From: Dasypus novemcinctus
Lineage: Eukaryota; Chordata; Mammalia; Cingulata; Dasypodidae
Reading direction: 5' to 3'
Assembly (NCBI RefSeq): GCF_030445035.2
Contig: NC_080675.1
Span: 71,646,789 to 71,710,788, forward strand
Length of the DNA stretch: 64,000 nucleotides
The notes under the pieces were generated by a model that saw only the letters and a program-made list of their open reading frames with translations, did no database searches and was not told the DNA's origin. Positions 25,376 through 34,962 of this stretch are shown here, one piece after another; position 1 is the stretch's first letter, and every line of letters begins with the position of its first letter. Both the position numbers and the translations under genes were made by a program.

Positions 25376-25567
25376 CTAATTAGGTGCATAGATATTTATG
25401 GCTGTTATATCTTCCTGGTGGGTTGTCCTTTTTATTAACATATAATGGCCTTCTGTATTTCTTATATCCTTTTTGTATATAAAGTCTGTTTTGTCTGATA
25501 TTAGTATAGCTACCCCTGCTCTTTCTTGGTTACAATTTGCATGGAGTATCTTTTTCCAGCTTTTCAC
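25376..25567 (-). pseudogene. LINE-1 ORF2p endonuclease remnant
   Basis: The minus-strand frame carries endonuclease-domain residues (QERAGVAILISDKTDF, GHYMLIK, ITAINIYAPN) of the apurinic/apyrimidinic-like nuclease that nicks target DNA. It stops soon after and is separated from RT by the deletion near 25,250. Confidence 0.85.
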
Positions 25568-26118
25568 TTTTAGTCATTTTGTATCCCTGGGTGAAAGATG
25601 AGTTTTTTCTAAGCAGCATATGGATGCCTCATGTTCTATTTTGTCCATTCTGTCAGCCTGTATGTTTTGATTGAGGAGTTTAATCCATTCACATTCAATG
25701 ATGTTACTGTAAATGACTATTTACATCCACCATTTTATTCTTTGGTTTTCATATGTCATATCATATATTTTTTTGTCTTTTTATTCTTTCTTCTATACTC
25801 TCCTTCAAGGCTTTCTCTCCTGCCCTTTTCTTTCAGGTTCTAAGGCTTCCTTTAATATTTCCTGCAAAGACGGATCCTTTTTTTGCAGGCTCTCTTAGTT
25901 TCTGTTTGTTTGTGAATATTTTGTACTCGCCTTCATATTTGAAGGACAATTTTGCTGGATAAAGAACTCTCAGCTGGCAATTTTTCTCTTTCAGTTTCTA
26001 ATTGTATCATGCCACTGACTTCTTCTTCTATGGTTCTTGAAGAGAAATCCTCTCTAAGTCTTACTGGGTACCCCTTGTATGTGATGGTTTGCTTCTCCCT
26101 TGCTGCTCTGAAAATTTT

Positions 26119-26385
26119 CTATTTGTCTTTGACATTTGACATTCTCAGTAGTATGTGTCTTGGAGTAAGTCTATTGGGATTTATTCTGATTGGGGTATGA
26201 TGTATTTCTTGGACAAGTAAATTCATTTCTTTCTTGAGAGTTGGGAAATTTTCAGCTATTATTTCCTCAAATACTCCTTCTGTCCCTTTTCCCTTCTCTT
26301 CTCCTTCTGGAACTCCCATGATATATATGTTGTTGTGTTTCATGTTGTCATCAAACTCTCTAAGCTCCTGTTCAATTTTTTCCAT
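26119..26385 (-). pseudogene. LINE-1 ORF1p RNA-recognition remnant
   Basis: The minus-strand frame encodes the ORF1p RRM region: NNIYIMGVPEGEEKGKG, FEEIIAENFPTLKKEM, VQEIHHTPIRINPNR, TPRHILLRMS. The coiled coil would lie upstream (26,390-26,600) and the C-terminal domain downstream (25,800-26,100) in other frames. Function lost by frameshift. Confidence 0.9.
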
Positions 26386-27249
26386 TCTTTCCTTTCTGTG
26401 TTCTTTTCTGTCTTCAATTTCAGTTCTTCTGAAGCACTTATACTATCTTCTCTCATTTCTAGTCTGCTGTTGTATTCCTCTAATGGGTTTTTGTTCTCAA
26501 CTGTTGTGTCATTCATTCCATGAGTTCTGTTAATTTTCTGTTCAGGATTTCAAATTCTTCTTTGTGCTTGCTCAATGTCTTCTTGATGTCATTTATTTCT
26601 TTAACCATATTATCTTGCAACTCATTGTTTGATTTTGGAAATATGTACATATGTCACTAATTAGTTCTCTCAAAACATGCATCTCTTTTGGGGCTTTGAT
26701 ATATTCCTATTCTTGGGCCAGGCTTTCTATTTTCTTAGTGTGGCTTCTAATTTTTTGCTGATGTCTGGGTATCTGATTAGAATGTAGTTTACTCAGATGC
26801 TCAGTTACTTTCTATTTTGTAGATATTTAATGGCAGGAGGCTATGTATTACACTGCTCTTTGATTCTTGGCTTGACCTGGATTATCAGGATTGACCCTGC
26901 TAATAGCTCATAACTGGGCACTGGACCCAGCAATTGGTTGTAGACTTGTTTCATAGGAACTTGGAGAAGGAAGCTATGAGGCCAGAAGAAGCCTCTTCTA
27001 CTTATTTTTAAATTTGTTGCATGCACTTCTTTGTTCTGCCTGCAGATGGCACTCTTTGGCAGCTTTCAGTTCAATGAGTGGTCAGAATATATTTGTTGCA
27101 ACACAGATCAGAATCAATGTGATAGAGCTTCCTGCCTGAAGGTGAAGAGTCTTGTAAGTCTTGTAACTTTCTCTGAGACAGTTCTCCAGCCTTACCTGGC
27201 AGCCCCCTCCCCTTTCTCAGGTAGGAAATATTTCTACTCTCCTCTGAGT

Positions 27250-27660
27250 CCTCGATAATCAGTCCTCCTTAGTAGAGAAGAAGATTGGGAGGGTAATATA
27301 TATTTAGCCCCTTGTGGGCTCCCAAGGTATACAATGGCACAGTCCTATCCAGACTGGAAGGGTTCTAGGAATATGGCAGGCCAAATTTGTGAGTCAAAGT
27401 TGAGTCAACCTTAGGCTGTGTCCCTATCTCCCCTTCCCTGAGTAGGTGTGTCCTCAATAAACAGTCCTGGCCAAGAGAGAGGGAGTTTGTGAGAATTGGA
27501 TTTCTCTAGTCCTGTGCCAGCTCTCAGGGCAAACCACAGTGTGGTCCCACCTGGCCTGGATGGGCTGGTGGGACATAGCAGACCAAATTTATGGGTCAGA
27601 AGCTGAGTCAGCCTTAGGCTGTGTCCCTCTCTCTTCCCTTTCCTGGGTTGGTAGATCCCC
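27250..27660 (-). repeat. ~203-bp tandem repeats in an L1 5' UTR
   Basis: Landmarks repeat at a constant spacing: ccaaattt at 27,381 and 27,583, ttaggctgtg at 27,411 and 27,614, and a(a/t)cagtcct at 27,258 and 27,460. This is the 5' UTR of the minus-strand L1 ending near 27,940. The monomer is unrelated in length to the 397-bp repeat of the element at 14-15 kb. Confidence 0.7.
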
Positions 27661-27940
27661 AGAGTGCCTATGTCTGTAACTGTAGCCCCAGAGGCCTGAG
27701 AATTCTAAAGTGTCTTTAGTGTGGGGGGAGGGTGCCAACTTCAGCAGCCACTCATTTCAACTTACAGTTCTGTAGTTGCAGTTTTCCTTCTTTGTCCCTC
27801 TCTCCTCTGGGGGCGTCCTTTGCCTTGTGTTCTAAACCCTAGGAGATATTTTCCTAGGCTGTTTTAGCCTGTACTCTAGCTATTTTTCTAGAGGAGAAGA
27901 GTCCCATGTCTTTCTAGTTCACCATCTTCCCAGAAGTTGA

Positions 27941-28554
27941 TCATGAGTCTCTTGTAAACAACATATAAATGGACATGCTTTCTTATCCATTCTGCCATTC
28001 TGGGTCTTTTGATAAACATCCTCTGTTACTACTGTAAAGGAAATACTTCAGCCATTTTGTCCTTTGGTTTTTTACATATATCTTTTTTGTCTCTCTTTTC
28101 CTTTATTGCAAATTCTTTTTCTGTATAGTTCATCTTTGTTATGTATCTAATTGATCGCTTTCTCATTTGTTTCTGTATATTTTTAAATAGCTTCTTTGTT
28201 AGTACCCTATGGTTCATATTATATAACTTACATCTATAATCTACTGATTTGTAAAGATACTGACTTAGTTTCAATAGCATGCATCCTTTCTGCTCCCATA
28301 CCCCACTATTTCCTTTCTTTATGTTATATTTTTCCCATCTTACTACTTGATAGTTTGCATGTCCATTGTCAGGAAATATGTCTTTGTCTTGTTCTATTGC
28401 ATTCTGACTCTTATAGGAATTAACCTGTAGAGTTGTACATTGAAGATACAGTGACTTTGGGTTTTACATTTACTCTTTTAGTTACCCTTACTGAAAATTT
28501 TCATTTCTTTACACCACTCCAAGCTACTCTCTCCTATTTTTTCCTTTCATTCTG
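27941..28554 (-). mobile_element. LINE-1 copy D, left piece
   Basis: Reverse-strand endonuclease sequence (gagtctcttgtaaacaacata, ccattctgccattctgggtc) and the ORF1-ORF2 spacer, up to actctctcctattttttcctttcattctg where the provirus begins. It resumes at 38,112 (aatcagcagaacttcctttag), so the provirus sits in the ORF1 3' region of this L1. Confidence 0.8.
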
Positions 28555-28847
28555 TGTTAGGAGCAGTCAATACTAGTATACACTGAGTTCAGTAATGCCA
28601 GTAACATGGCCACCAGAGCGGAGCCCACTTCCTTATTCTTCTTCCTCCCCACTCCTTTGTTCTCCGTTTCCCGCCACTGCCTAGGCTGATAAAGCAGTAC
28701 GCAGGTGCAAGGCGTGAAACTGAAGTCTGCCTTCCACCCCAGCAACAGCAGCCATCAATCCCTGAACCCTGCCACTTACCCCAGCAACAGCGGCAGCCAA
28801 TCCCTAGCCTCCACCTCCTCACCCACTGCTCCTCCCCTTCCCAAGAG

Positions 28848-28854
28848 TATATAT
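28848..28854 (+). promoter_or_regulatory. LTR TATA box
   Basis: TATATAT inside agagtatatatgctttg; transcription would be expected to start about 25-30 bp downstream. The 3' LTR has the same motif at 37,968-37,974. Confidence 0.7.
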
Positions 28855-28867
28855 GCTTTGTTCCCTC

Positions 28868-28873
28868 AATAAA
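28868..28873 (+). terminator. LTR polyadenylation signal AATAAA
   Basis: cctcAATAAAatttc; the copy in the 3' LTR (37,988-37,993) is the one that would end the viral RNA. Its closeness to the TATA box is noted under the LTR. Confidence 0.75.
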
Positions 28874-28993
28874 ATTTCGCAGCTTGATCAGAAAACTGTC
28901 TTGCTATCATTCTTCGTGTCTCTTGTCCCACCATTCCTCCTTAGCAGGTCTCCAAGCCCTCGTTAGTGTCCCGCGGGTCGGGACCGTCACAGC

Positions 28994-29011
28994 TGGTGCC
29001 CAACGTGGGGC
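28994..29011 (+). promoter_or_regulatory. Primer binding site, tRNA-Lys(1,2) type
   Basis: tggtgcccaacgtggggc lies 2 bp after the LTR. It differs at one base (T for C at position 4, a CpG to TpG change) from the complement of the tRNA-Lys1,2 3' end used by many betaretroviruses. Confidence 0.85.
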
Positions 29012-29172
29012 CCGGAGAACCGTGCTGAGAGTGGAACACCGCTTCACCACGTTCGAGAGCACTCTCATCACTTCGACCACAGCAAAGGTCAGCCAACAGC
29101 GGTGAGAAAAAGTTGAGGGGAAGGAGCAAGTCAACCCCAAGAAAGGGCCCCCGCCGTCGGAACAAGGAACAA

Positions 29173-29178
29173 GTAAGT
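29173..29178 (+). promoter_or_regulatory. Candidate 5' splice donor
   Basis: GTAAGT in gaacaa|gtaagtaaatt, 40 bp before the gag ATG. It fits the donor consensus at all intron positions and would pair with the acceptor at 34,886-34,887 to make env mRNA. Use is inferred. Confidence 0.6.
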
Positions 29179-29212
29179 AAATTCATTAAAAAAACCTCTA
29201 AAATTTATTGTC

Positions 29213-29860
29213 ATGGGACAGGAACAATCTTCTCATTTGTTGTTTGTTAGTCAGATTAAAGAGGCACTCAAAACACGAGGAATCAAGGTTAAGAAAAAGA
29301 GTCTTCTCGAATTTTTCAAATTTATTCTCAAAACATGCCCCTGGTTCCCTGAAGAGGGCACTGTAGATGAAAAATGTTGGAAGAGGGTAGGCAATTGCTT
29401 AAATGATTATTATAAAACTTTTGGTCCATCTAAGATTCCGGTCACCACCTTTAGTTATTGGCAGTTGGTTCAGGAAATTATCAGAGTCTCGCCTCGTTAC
29501 CCTGATATCAGTGAAATTATTGCAGAGGGCGAAACCATTCTTAAGTCTCAGGCACCCTCTCGGGCCGTGTCCGCCTGCGGCTCCATTTGTGGTGAACAAA
29601 ATCAAGGAAATGAGGACCCAGATAGCATGGGCCTCCGCTCATTTGAAGAGGGAATAACGCCCTCAGCCCCTGAAAACTTAATTCTACTCCCAGAAGAAAT
29701 TCCCTCCACCCTGCCCGAACCCTCAACTAACACTGAGCCTATAGAGCACCACCCTCCTCCCCTTCTCAAGCCTCGAGAATTCCCAACCTTCAACCCCCCC
29801 CATATCCTCTCTCCTCAACAAATCCCTTCCTCTTCCCAGTTACTCATACTCCTTCTCTAG
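29213..29860 (+). pseudogene. gag: gag, N-terminal part (matrix)
   Basis: The ATG has a G at -3 and +4 and begins MGQEQSS, so an N-myristoylation glycine is present. Residues 1-95 look like betaretroviral matrix p10 (KTCPWFPEEGT, CWKRVGNCLNDYYK, FSYWQLVQEI). A proline-rich linker follows. The frame hits TAG at 29,858. The next gag frame, shifted by +1, is open from 29,745, so an indel lies between 29,745 and 29,860; the run of eight C at 29,794-29,801 is an obvious candidate. Gag would assemble virions at the membrane; this copy makes at most a truncated matrix-linker protein. Confidence 0.85.
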
Positions 29861-31166
29861 ATCTCAGTCCCTTACTAACCTTCGCTCATCACATGTAATC
29901 TCTTACCAAACCCTAGTATCTCTCACCTTACCAAAAGAGGAGCCCAGGGGCCCAGCACTCACCATTCCTGTCCTTTGGAGTCAAACCCGGCGCTCCCCCG
30001 CCACATCTGACCACGCCCGCCAGCCGTTAAGTTCACAAAATGGCAGCGCAGAACAGCCCAGTCTTAGTTCACAAAATGGCGGCACGGAACAGCCCAGCTC
30101 CAGCTCACAAAATGGCGATCGCACCATCATAGTCCTAGACGACTCTGATGATGAAAACAATAACTCCTATTCCAATGAGGAATGCAATCAGCCCGTCAGT
30201 AGCGTTCGTCCTTCCTTAGAATTGGGCCCTTTTAACTCTACTCCTTCCTTGGCTCCTCCGCCAGCTCTGCCGGCTCCTCCGGCTCCAGCCCCAGCCCCCG
30301 TGCCCGCCGCCACCACCGCCGCCGCCGCCATGGTCCCAGCCCGCGGGTCCGCTGCCGCTACCATAAACTATAAACCCCTCAGCCTAAAATACCTTGAAAA
30401 ATTAAAAAAGGCAGTACACTCTTACAGTGCTACTGCCCCCTTCATGCTCGCCCTCATAGAAGGCTTAAGTGAACAAGAGCTCATTCCCAACGACTGGTTT
30501 CAACTAGCTCACTCCACACTCTCAGGTGGTGATTATATCACCTGGAAATGTGAATATGAGGACAATGCCAGAGCCTTTGCCCTCTGCAATGCTAACAAGG
30601 CCGAGGCAAAAAGTTGGACCCTAAAAAAATTTATGGGACAAGGAGTATACCAACCCAGCTCAATTCAAGCACAGTTTAGCGCTGGTCTCCTCTCTCAAGT
30701 CCAAATGGCAGCCCTTAAGGCCTGGAGAAAGCTTCCTCAAAAAATCGCCTCAACTTCCTCCTTAGCCAGGCTTACCCAAGGGCCAGAGGAACCGTTTGCT
30801 GACTTCCTCAGCCGCCTACAGGCCACTGCAGAGCATCTATTCGGCAGTTCTGAAAGCAGCAGTGACTTTATTAAGCAACTAGCCTTTGAAAATGCCAACA
30901 AGGCCTGTCAGCACGCCATCCGGCCGTTTCGCAACACTAACCTCAACAATTATGTGAAACTTTGTGCCAATGTTACTCCCACAAAAACTATTGGCCTAGC
31001 CGTTGGTGCAGCCTTTCAGAACCTAAAAAAGAGCTTAGAAAACCCTAACTCCCCTCCCTGTTTTTATTACAAACAGCCCGGCCACTTTGCCAGAGATTGC
31101 CCTTTGAAAACTCAGCCCCACCAACTAACCATTCTCCTTGAAACCATTCCTGGGATTCCTCCATGA
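29745..31166 (+). pseudogene. gag: gag, linker-capsid-nucleocapsid part
   Basis: Open frame continuing Gag in the +1 frame relative to matrix. It holds a repeat-bearing linker (30,030-30,119), an Ala/Pro-rich stretch, and capsid from about 30,370 with the major homology region (QGPEEPFADFLSRL, near 30,780). The first zinc knuckle at 31,059-31,100 reads CFYYKQPGHFARDC: the second metal-binding Cys is Tyr (TAC at 31,068). The frame ends at TGA 31,164-31,166, apparently a CpG-type change of an Arg codon, because the same frame downstream encodes a perfect second knuckle (CLRCKKRYHWASEC, 31,185-31,226). So nucleocapsid is cut between its two knuckles. Confidence 0.85.
30030..30119 (+). repeat. 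36-bp (12-residue) repeats in the gag linker
   Basis: Two full units (30,030-30,065 and 30,066-30,101) and a half unit (30,102-30,119), each beginning ag(t/c)tcacaaaatggc. They preserve frame and give SSQNG-(SA/GT)-EQPS type peptides. The units lie between matrix and capsid, where betaretroviruses vary in length. Confidence 0.8.
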
Positions 31167-31465
31167 CGCCGACCATCCACTATCTGCCTGCGATGCAAAA
31201 AGAGGTATCATTGGGCCTCTGAGTGCCATTCTAAGGTTGATTCTATGGCCAACCCATCAGACCAAGGAGGCTGGGAAACTCTTATCCCGGCCAGCCCCAG
31301 GCCCCACCCAGAACAAACCCCGGGGCAGTAAGGTTTGTTCAGCCCTCTTCTCCTGCGATATCCGCACTTCCAACGGTTCACCATCCTGCCGCATCTCCGA
31401 CTTATGGAGAGCAACAACAGGAAGCGCAGGATTGGACCTCTGTGCCACCTCTGAATCAGTATTAA
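31167..31465 (+). pseudogene. gag: gag 3' end beyond the premature stop
   Basis: After TGA 31,164 the frame encodes the second zinc knuckle and then ends at TAA 31,329. A proline-rich tail that looks like a Gag C-terminus, with WTSVPPLNQY before TAA 31,463-31,465, is in the -1 frame, open from 31,241. Hence another indel seems to lie between 31,226 and 31,274. This tail overlaps the pro frame by about 190 bp, as in D-type viruses. Confidence 0.6.
31273..31279 (+). promoter_or_regulatory. Candidate gag-pro slippery heptamer GGGAAAC
   Basis: G-GGA-AAC is a classic -1 frameshift heptamer. Read in the frame of the Gag tail, a -1 slip here enters exactly the frame of the dUTPase-protease ORF. A downstream pseudoknot was not modelled. 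Confidence 0.65.
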
Positions 31466-32120
31466 CCCCAGAATCTAGTCCTCTCCCCATTCCAACGGGA
31501 GTATATGGGCCGTTACCCTCAAACACTTTCAGCCTTATCTTGGGCAGAGCCAGCACCTCCTTAAGAGGGGTTCAAGTCCTCCCAGGAGTACTAAACAATA
31601 ATTTTAAAGGTGAAATAAAAATAATTGTAGCAACCTCACATAATATAGTCCCCAACCCCGCTGGCTCACAAATAGCGCAGCTTACTATCTTCCCCTTACA
31701 TCAAATTAATACAAATTTCAAAAAGCTGCAGCATACCTCTGAAAGCCCTGGTTCCTCTGATGTTTTCTGGGCTCAAGCCATAACTCATAATCGGCCCACG
31801 CTAAAATTAAAACTAAATGGCAAATCTTTTGAGGGTATATTAGATACAGGAGCCAATGCCACAGTTATCTCCTCATATCACTGGCCTAAATCCTGGCCCC
31901 TTACCACGGCTGCCACCCATTTACAAGGGATAGGTGAAAGCACCAACCCCCTTCAAAGTTCCCAGACTCTGAATTGGGAAGATAATGAAGGAAACAAAGG
32001 CACAGTTGTTCCGTATGTTCTTCCTAACCTCCCCGTTAATCTGTGGGGTAGGGATATCCTTGCCCAAATGAAAGTCTTTATGTGCAGCCCCAATAACACC
32101 ATCGCTGCCCAAATGCTAAT

Positions 32121-32237
32121 ATGGACTTCCTCCCTGGTAAAGGCTTAGGTAAAAGTAATCAAGGCATTAAACAACCTATCTCAGTAAAACCTAATGTAGA
32201 TAAAACAGGACTTGGGTTCCCCCAGTATTTAACATAA
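32121..32237 (+). pseudogene. pro: pro 3' tail: G-patch-like segment
   Basis: In the frame one base behind protease, the sequence encodes glycine-rich FLPGKGLGKS and TGLGFPQY, resembling the G-patch at the C-terminus of betaretroviral Pro, which binds RNA and helps reverse transcription. It ends at TAA 32,235-32,237; the pol frame starts in the -1 frame at that point. Confidence 0.65.
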
Positions 32238-33138
32238 TGGCCGTTGACATTCCTGTACCCCATGCTGAAAAGATTTCCTGGAGAAATACGCAGCCAGTAT
32301 GGGTTGATCAATGGCCTCTAACCCTAGAAAAAACCCTAGCAGCCATAGAGTTAATACAGGAACAACTTGCTGCTGGGCACATCGAGCCTACCCAGTCCCC
32401 CTGGAATACCCCCATTTTCGTTATAAAAAAGAAATCGGGTAAATGGAGACTGCTACAAGATTTACAGGCCATCAATAAGGCAATGGTTCCCATGGGGCCT
32501 TACAACCCGGCCTCCCTTCACCAGCTGCAATCCCTTCCAATTTTCACAAAATAGTTATAGATTTAAAAGATTGCTTTTTCTCCATACCCCTTCACCCTGA
32601 GGACAGGCAGCATTTTGCCTTTAGCGTTCCTCAAATTAATTTCCAAGGTCCCATGCCCCGATTTCAATGGAAAGTCCTACCACAAGTCATGGCCAATAGC
32701 CCCACCTTGTGTCAGAAATTTGTTGCCACCGCAATTAATCCAATTAGGCAAGCTTGGCCACAAACTTATATTCTTCATTACATGGATGACATCTTGTTAG
32801 CAGGATCATGCCCAACCGAACTCCATTCCTGTTACCAAAGTCTTCTTAAACACCTAACAGCAAAAGGCCTTTTAATAGCCCCCGATAAAATACAAACTTC
32901 CAATCCCTTCTCCTACCTTGGGTTCGAACTTTGGGGTCAGCGAGTTCTTACCCCTCGTATTAAGTTACAAACCTCTCATTTGCTAACGTTACATGATTTC
33001 CAAAAACTCTTAGGGGACATCCAATGGCTTCGCCCCTATCTTAAAATACCCACAGAAGTACTTCTCCCACTCAATGAAATTTTAAAGGGAGACACCAACC
33101 CCTCCTCTCGCAGGAGTTTAACTATGGAGGCAGTATGA
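32237..33138 (+). pseudogene. pol: pol: reverse transcriptase, broken
   Basis: RT begins in the frame one behind the pro tail, so a pro-pol -1 shift is implied; tttaaca at 32,228 is an imperfect slippery candidate. The first frame ([21 protein letters not shown], fingers) stops at 32,552. The reading frame changes at the G run 32,494-32,497, where one base appears lost, after which palm motifs appear (VIDLKDCFFSIPL, then YMDD at 32,779-32,790). That frame hits TGA at 33,136 but stays open beyond it, so this stop is a point change. No full RT can be made. Confidence 0.9.
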
Positions 33139-33409
33139 GCGCTCGAGGCCATAAACCAAACCATTCAAACTCAAACTTGTTATCAAATAGACTACAGCCA
33201 CCCTTTAGCGTTTATAGTTCTAGCTACAACCCATACACCAACGGATGTCTTCTGGCAGTCACTTCATAACCAGCAGGACAAGCGAGGTCGTCCATTACTT
33301 TGGATTCACCTCTCAGCTAACCCCCCCCCCCCCCGAGTACTTTCGCCATATCTCTCTCTCACTGCTGCTCTCATAACTAAAAGCAAACCAGCCGCCAACT
33401 CTTTGGTAA
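33139..33409 (+). pseudogene. pol: pol: RT connection region, multiply shifted
   Basis: Homology continues in pieces through three frames. A run of 14 C at 33,321-33,334 is a clear shift point, and at least one more lies between it and about 33,450. No single frame crosses the region. Confidence 0.65.
33321..33334. repeat. C14 homopolymer inside pol
   Basis: Fourteen consecutive C between gctaa and gagtac. Such a run is prone to both real slippage and sequencing or assembly error, so its length should be treated with caution. Confidence 0.9.
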
Positions 33410-34861
33410 AGACCCAGATTCCCTTATCGTCCCATATACACAAGAACAAATTGGCTTTTCCAAACTGACGATGAGTGGGCCGTTGCATGCTCCTCCTTCG
33501 CAGGTGACATTGACAATCATTATCCAGCTGATCCATTAATTCAGTTTGCCAAAATCCACCCATTCATCTTTCCAAAAATCACAAAACAAAAACCTATTGA
33601 CTCAGCTCTTTTAGTTTTCACTGATGGCTCCGCAAACAGAACCGCCGCCTGTGTTATCCAAGATCAGGTCTTCTCCGTATCTTCCCCTTATGCCTCAGCT
33701 CAACTTGTTGAACTCTGTGCAGTCCTGCAGGTTTTCTCCCACCTCCCAAATCAGCCATTTAACTTGTACACTGATAGCGCATATATAGCTCATTCAGTGC
33801 CTTTATTAGAGACAACCCCCTTTATTAAGCCATCCAGCAATGCTGTGCCACTATTCTCGAAGATCCAGAAGGCCATTCTTACACAGCAACACCCATTTTT
33901 CATCGGGCATCTCCGCGCTCATCAGGGCCTTCCTGGGCCCCTAGCTAAAGGAAATGCACTGGCAGATGCCGCCACCCGATTAGCATGCCTTACCCTCTCC
34001 ACCCCTCCAACTGCAGCCACACAAGCTCATGCACAACACCACCTAAATGCAAGCACCCTCCGTCAAAAATTCAATATCACTAGAGAACAAGTGAGGGAAA
34101 TTGTTAAAACCTGCAAAAATTGTGTAACCCAATTGCCAGTCCCTCACCTAGGGGTCAATCCCAGGGGACTTATCCCAAATGAAATTTGGCAAATGGATGT
34201 AACTCACCTCGCTAGCTTTGGGCAACTTAAATACATCCATGTTTGCATTGACACCTACAGCGGTTTTATTCTAGCCAGCTTACAGTCAGGAGAAGCCTCA
34301 AAGCATGTTATATCCCACTTGTTGCATTGTTTTTCTATCCTGGGTCAACCCAAAGTTATCAAAACAGACAATGGCCCTGGATACATTGGAAAAAACTTTC
34401 AAACCTTTTGCCGACAGCTACAAATCAATCACGTTACAGGTATACCATATAACCCTCAAGGCCAAGGTATTATAGAACGTGCCCATCGCACTTTAAAGAA
34501 CACCTTGAGCCGCCTAACTGAAAGCTCTCTCGGCCTCTCCAAGCAGCGGCCACGAGAACTCCTGCATCATGCTCTTTTTGTTCTCAATTTCCTTACCTTG
34601 GATGCAAATGGGCAATCTGCAGCCGACAGGCACTGGCACACTGCCACGCAAACGCAGCAAGCTACTGTTATGTGGCGTGATCCTTTAACATCGCAATGGA
34701 ATGGGCCCGACCCCATAATCATCTGGGGACGAGGCTCTGCCTGCATATATGATCAAGAAGGAAATGGCCCTCGCCGGCTACCAGAAAGATTAATAAAACA
34801 TGTTAACCCCCCACTCTCCCAACCGCAAACTAATCCTTCCAGGGAGATAATCTCCCCCTGA
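33410..34861 (+). pseudogene. pol: pol: RNase H-integrase, uninterrupted frame
   Basis: One open frame of about 1,450 bp. RNase H shows its acidic residues: DGS at 33,623, E in VELCAV and D in YTDSAY. Integrase has HAQHH..CKNC (zinc-binding HHCC) and the D-D-35-E triad at codons 34,196, 34,367 and 34,475, with exactly 35 residues between the last two. RNase H removes RNA from hybrids; integrase joins viral to host DNA. The frame has no start of its own and would be reached only through the broken upstream pol. It ends at TGA 34,859, 26 bp before the env splice acceptor. Confidence 0.9.
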
Positions 34862-34867
34862 GAAAAG

Positions 34868-34887
34868 CTCTCTCTTCTCTTTTACAG
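34868..34887 (+). promoter_or_regulatory. Candidate env splice acceptor
   Basis: A pyrimidine tract (tctctcttctcttttacag) ends in AG at 34,886-34,887, just after the pol stop and about 400 bp before the env ATG. Good acceptor consensus; use inferred. Confidence 0.65.
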
Positions 34888-34962
34888 TTCACTCAAGAAT
34901 CTACAATAAGTCCCTGTCATCGCGGCAGCCCACATCAGGAGGACACACTACCTCAACCAGAC

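Larger units (their letters stand above)
24026..27940 (-). mobile_element. LINE-1 copy C, nearly end-to-end but RT-deleted
   Basis: Minus-strand L1. Its 3' part begins near 24,030, ORF2 runs from the C-terminus (24,128-24,602) into RT, then at about 25,250 jumps from RT (accagtaccatgatc) to the endonuclease (gttgtgattggggtgttgaag), so roughly the middle of RT is missing. Endonuclease 25,300-25,780, ORF1 about 25,800-26,700, 5' UTR 26,800-27,940 ending ttcaccatcttccc, the complement of an L1 start. Coding regions have stops and shifts. Confidence 0.8.
28555..28991 (+). repeat. Proviral 5' LTR (437 bp)
   Basis: Starts TGTTAGGAGC and ends CCGTCACA, with the canonical TG..CA ends. It aligns without gaps to 37,675-38,111. 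U3 contains an imperfect 42-bp repeat (agcaacag at 28,741 and 28,783). TATATAT at 28,848 and AATAAA at 28,868 are only 20 bp apart, so the poly(A) signal lies in or next to U3 and R must be short, as in MMTV. U5 has gttagtgtcccgcgggtcgg near its end. Confidence 0.95.
31138..32148 (+). pseudogene. pro: pro: dUTPase-protease
   Basis: The frame overlaps the end of gag. The dUTPase domain starts near 31,420 (TGSAGLDLCA) and includes PNPAGSQIAQL; dUTPase keeps dUTP out of viral DNA. The aspartic protease follows, with the catalytic DTGA at 31,843-31,854 and WGRDILAQM near its end; it would dimerise to cleave Gag and Pol. The ORF ends at TAG 32,146, but a G-patch-like tail (PGKGLGKSNQGI) follows in the -1 frame to TAA 32,235, so an indel near 32,110 has separated protease from its tail. 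Confidence 0.85.
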
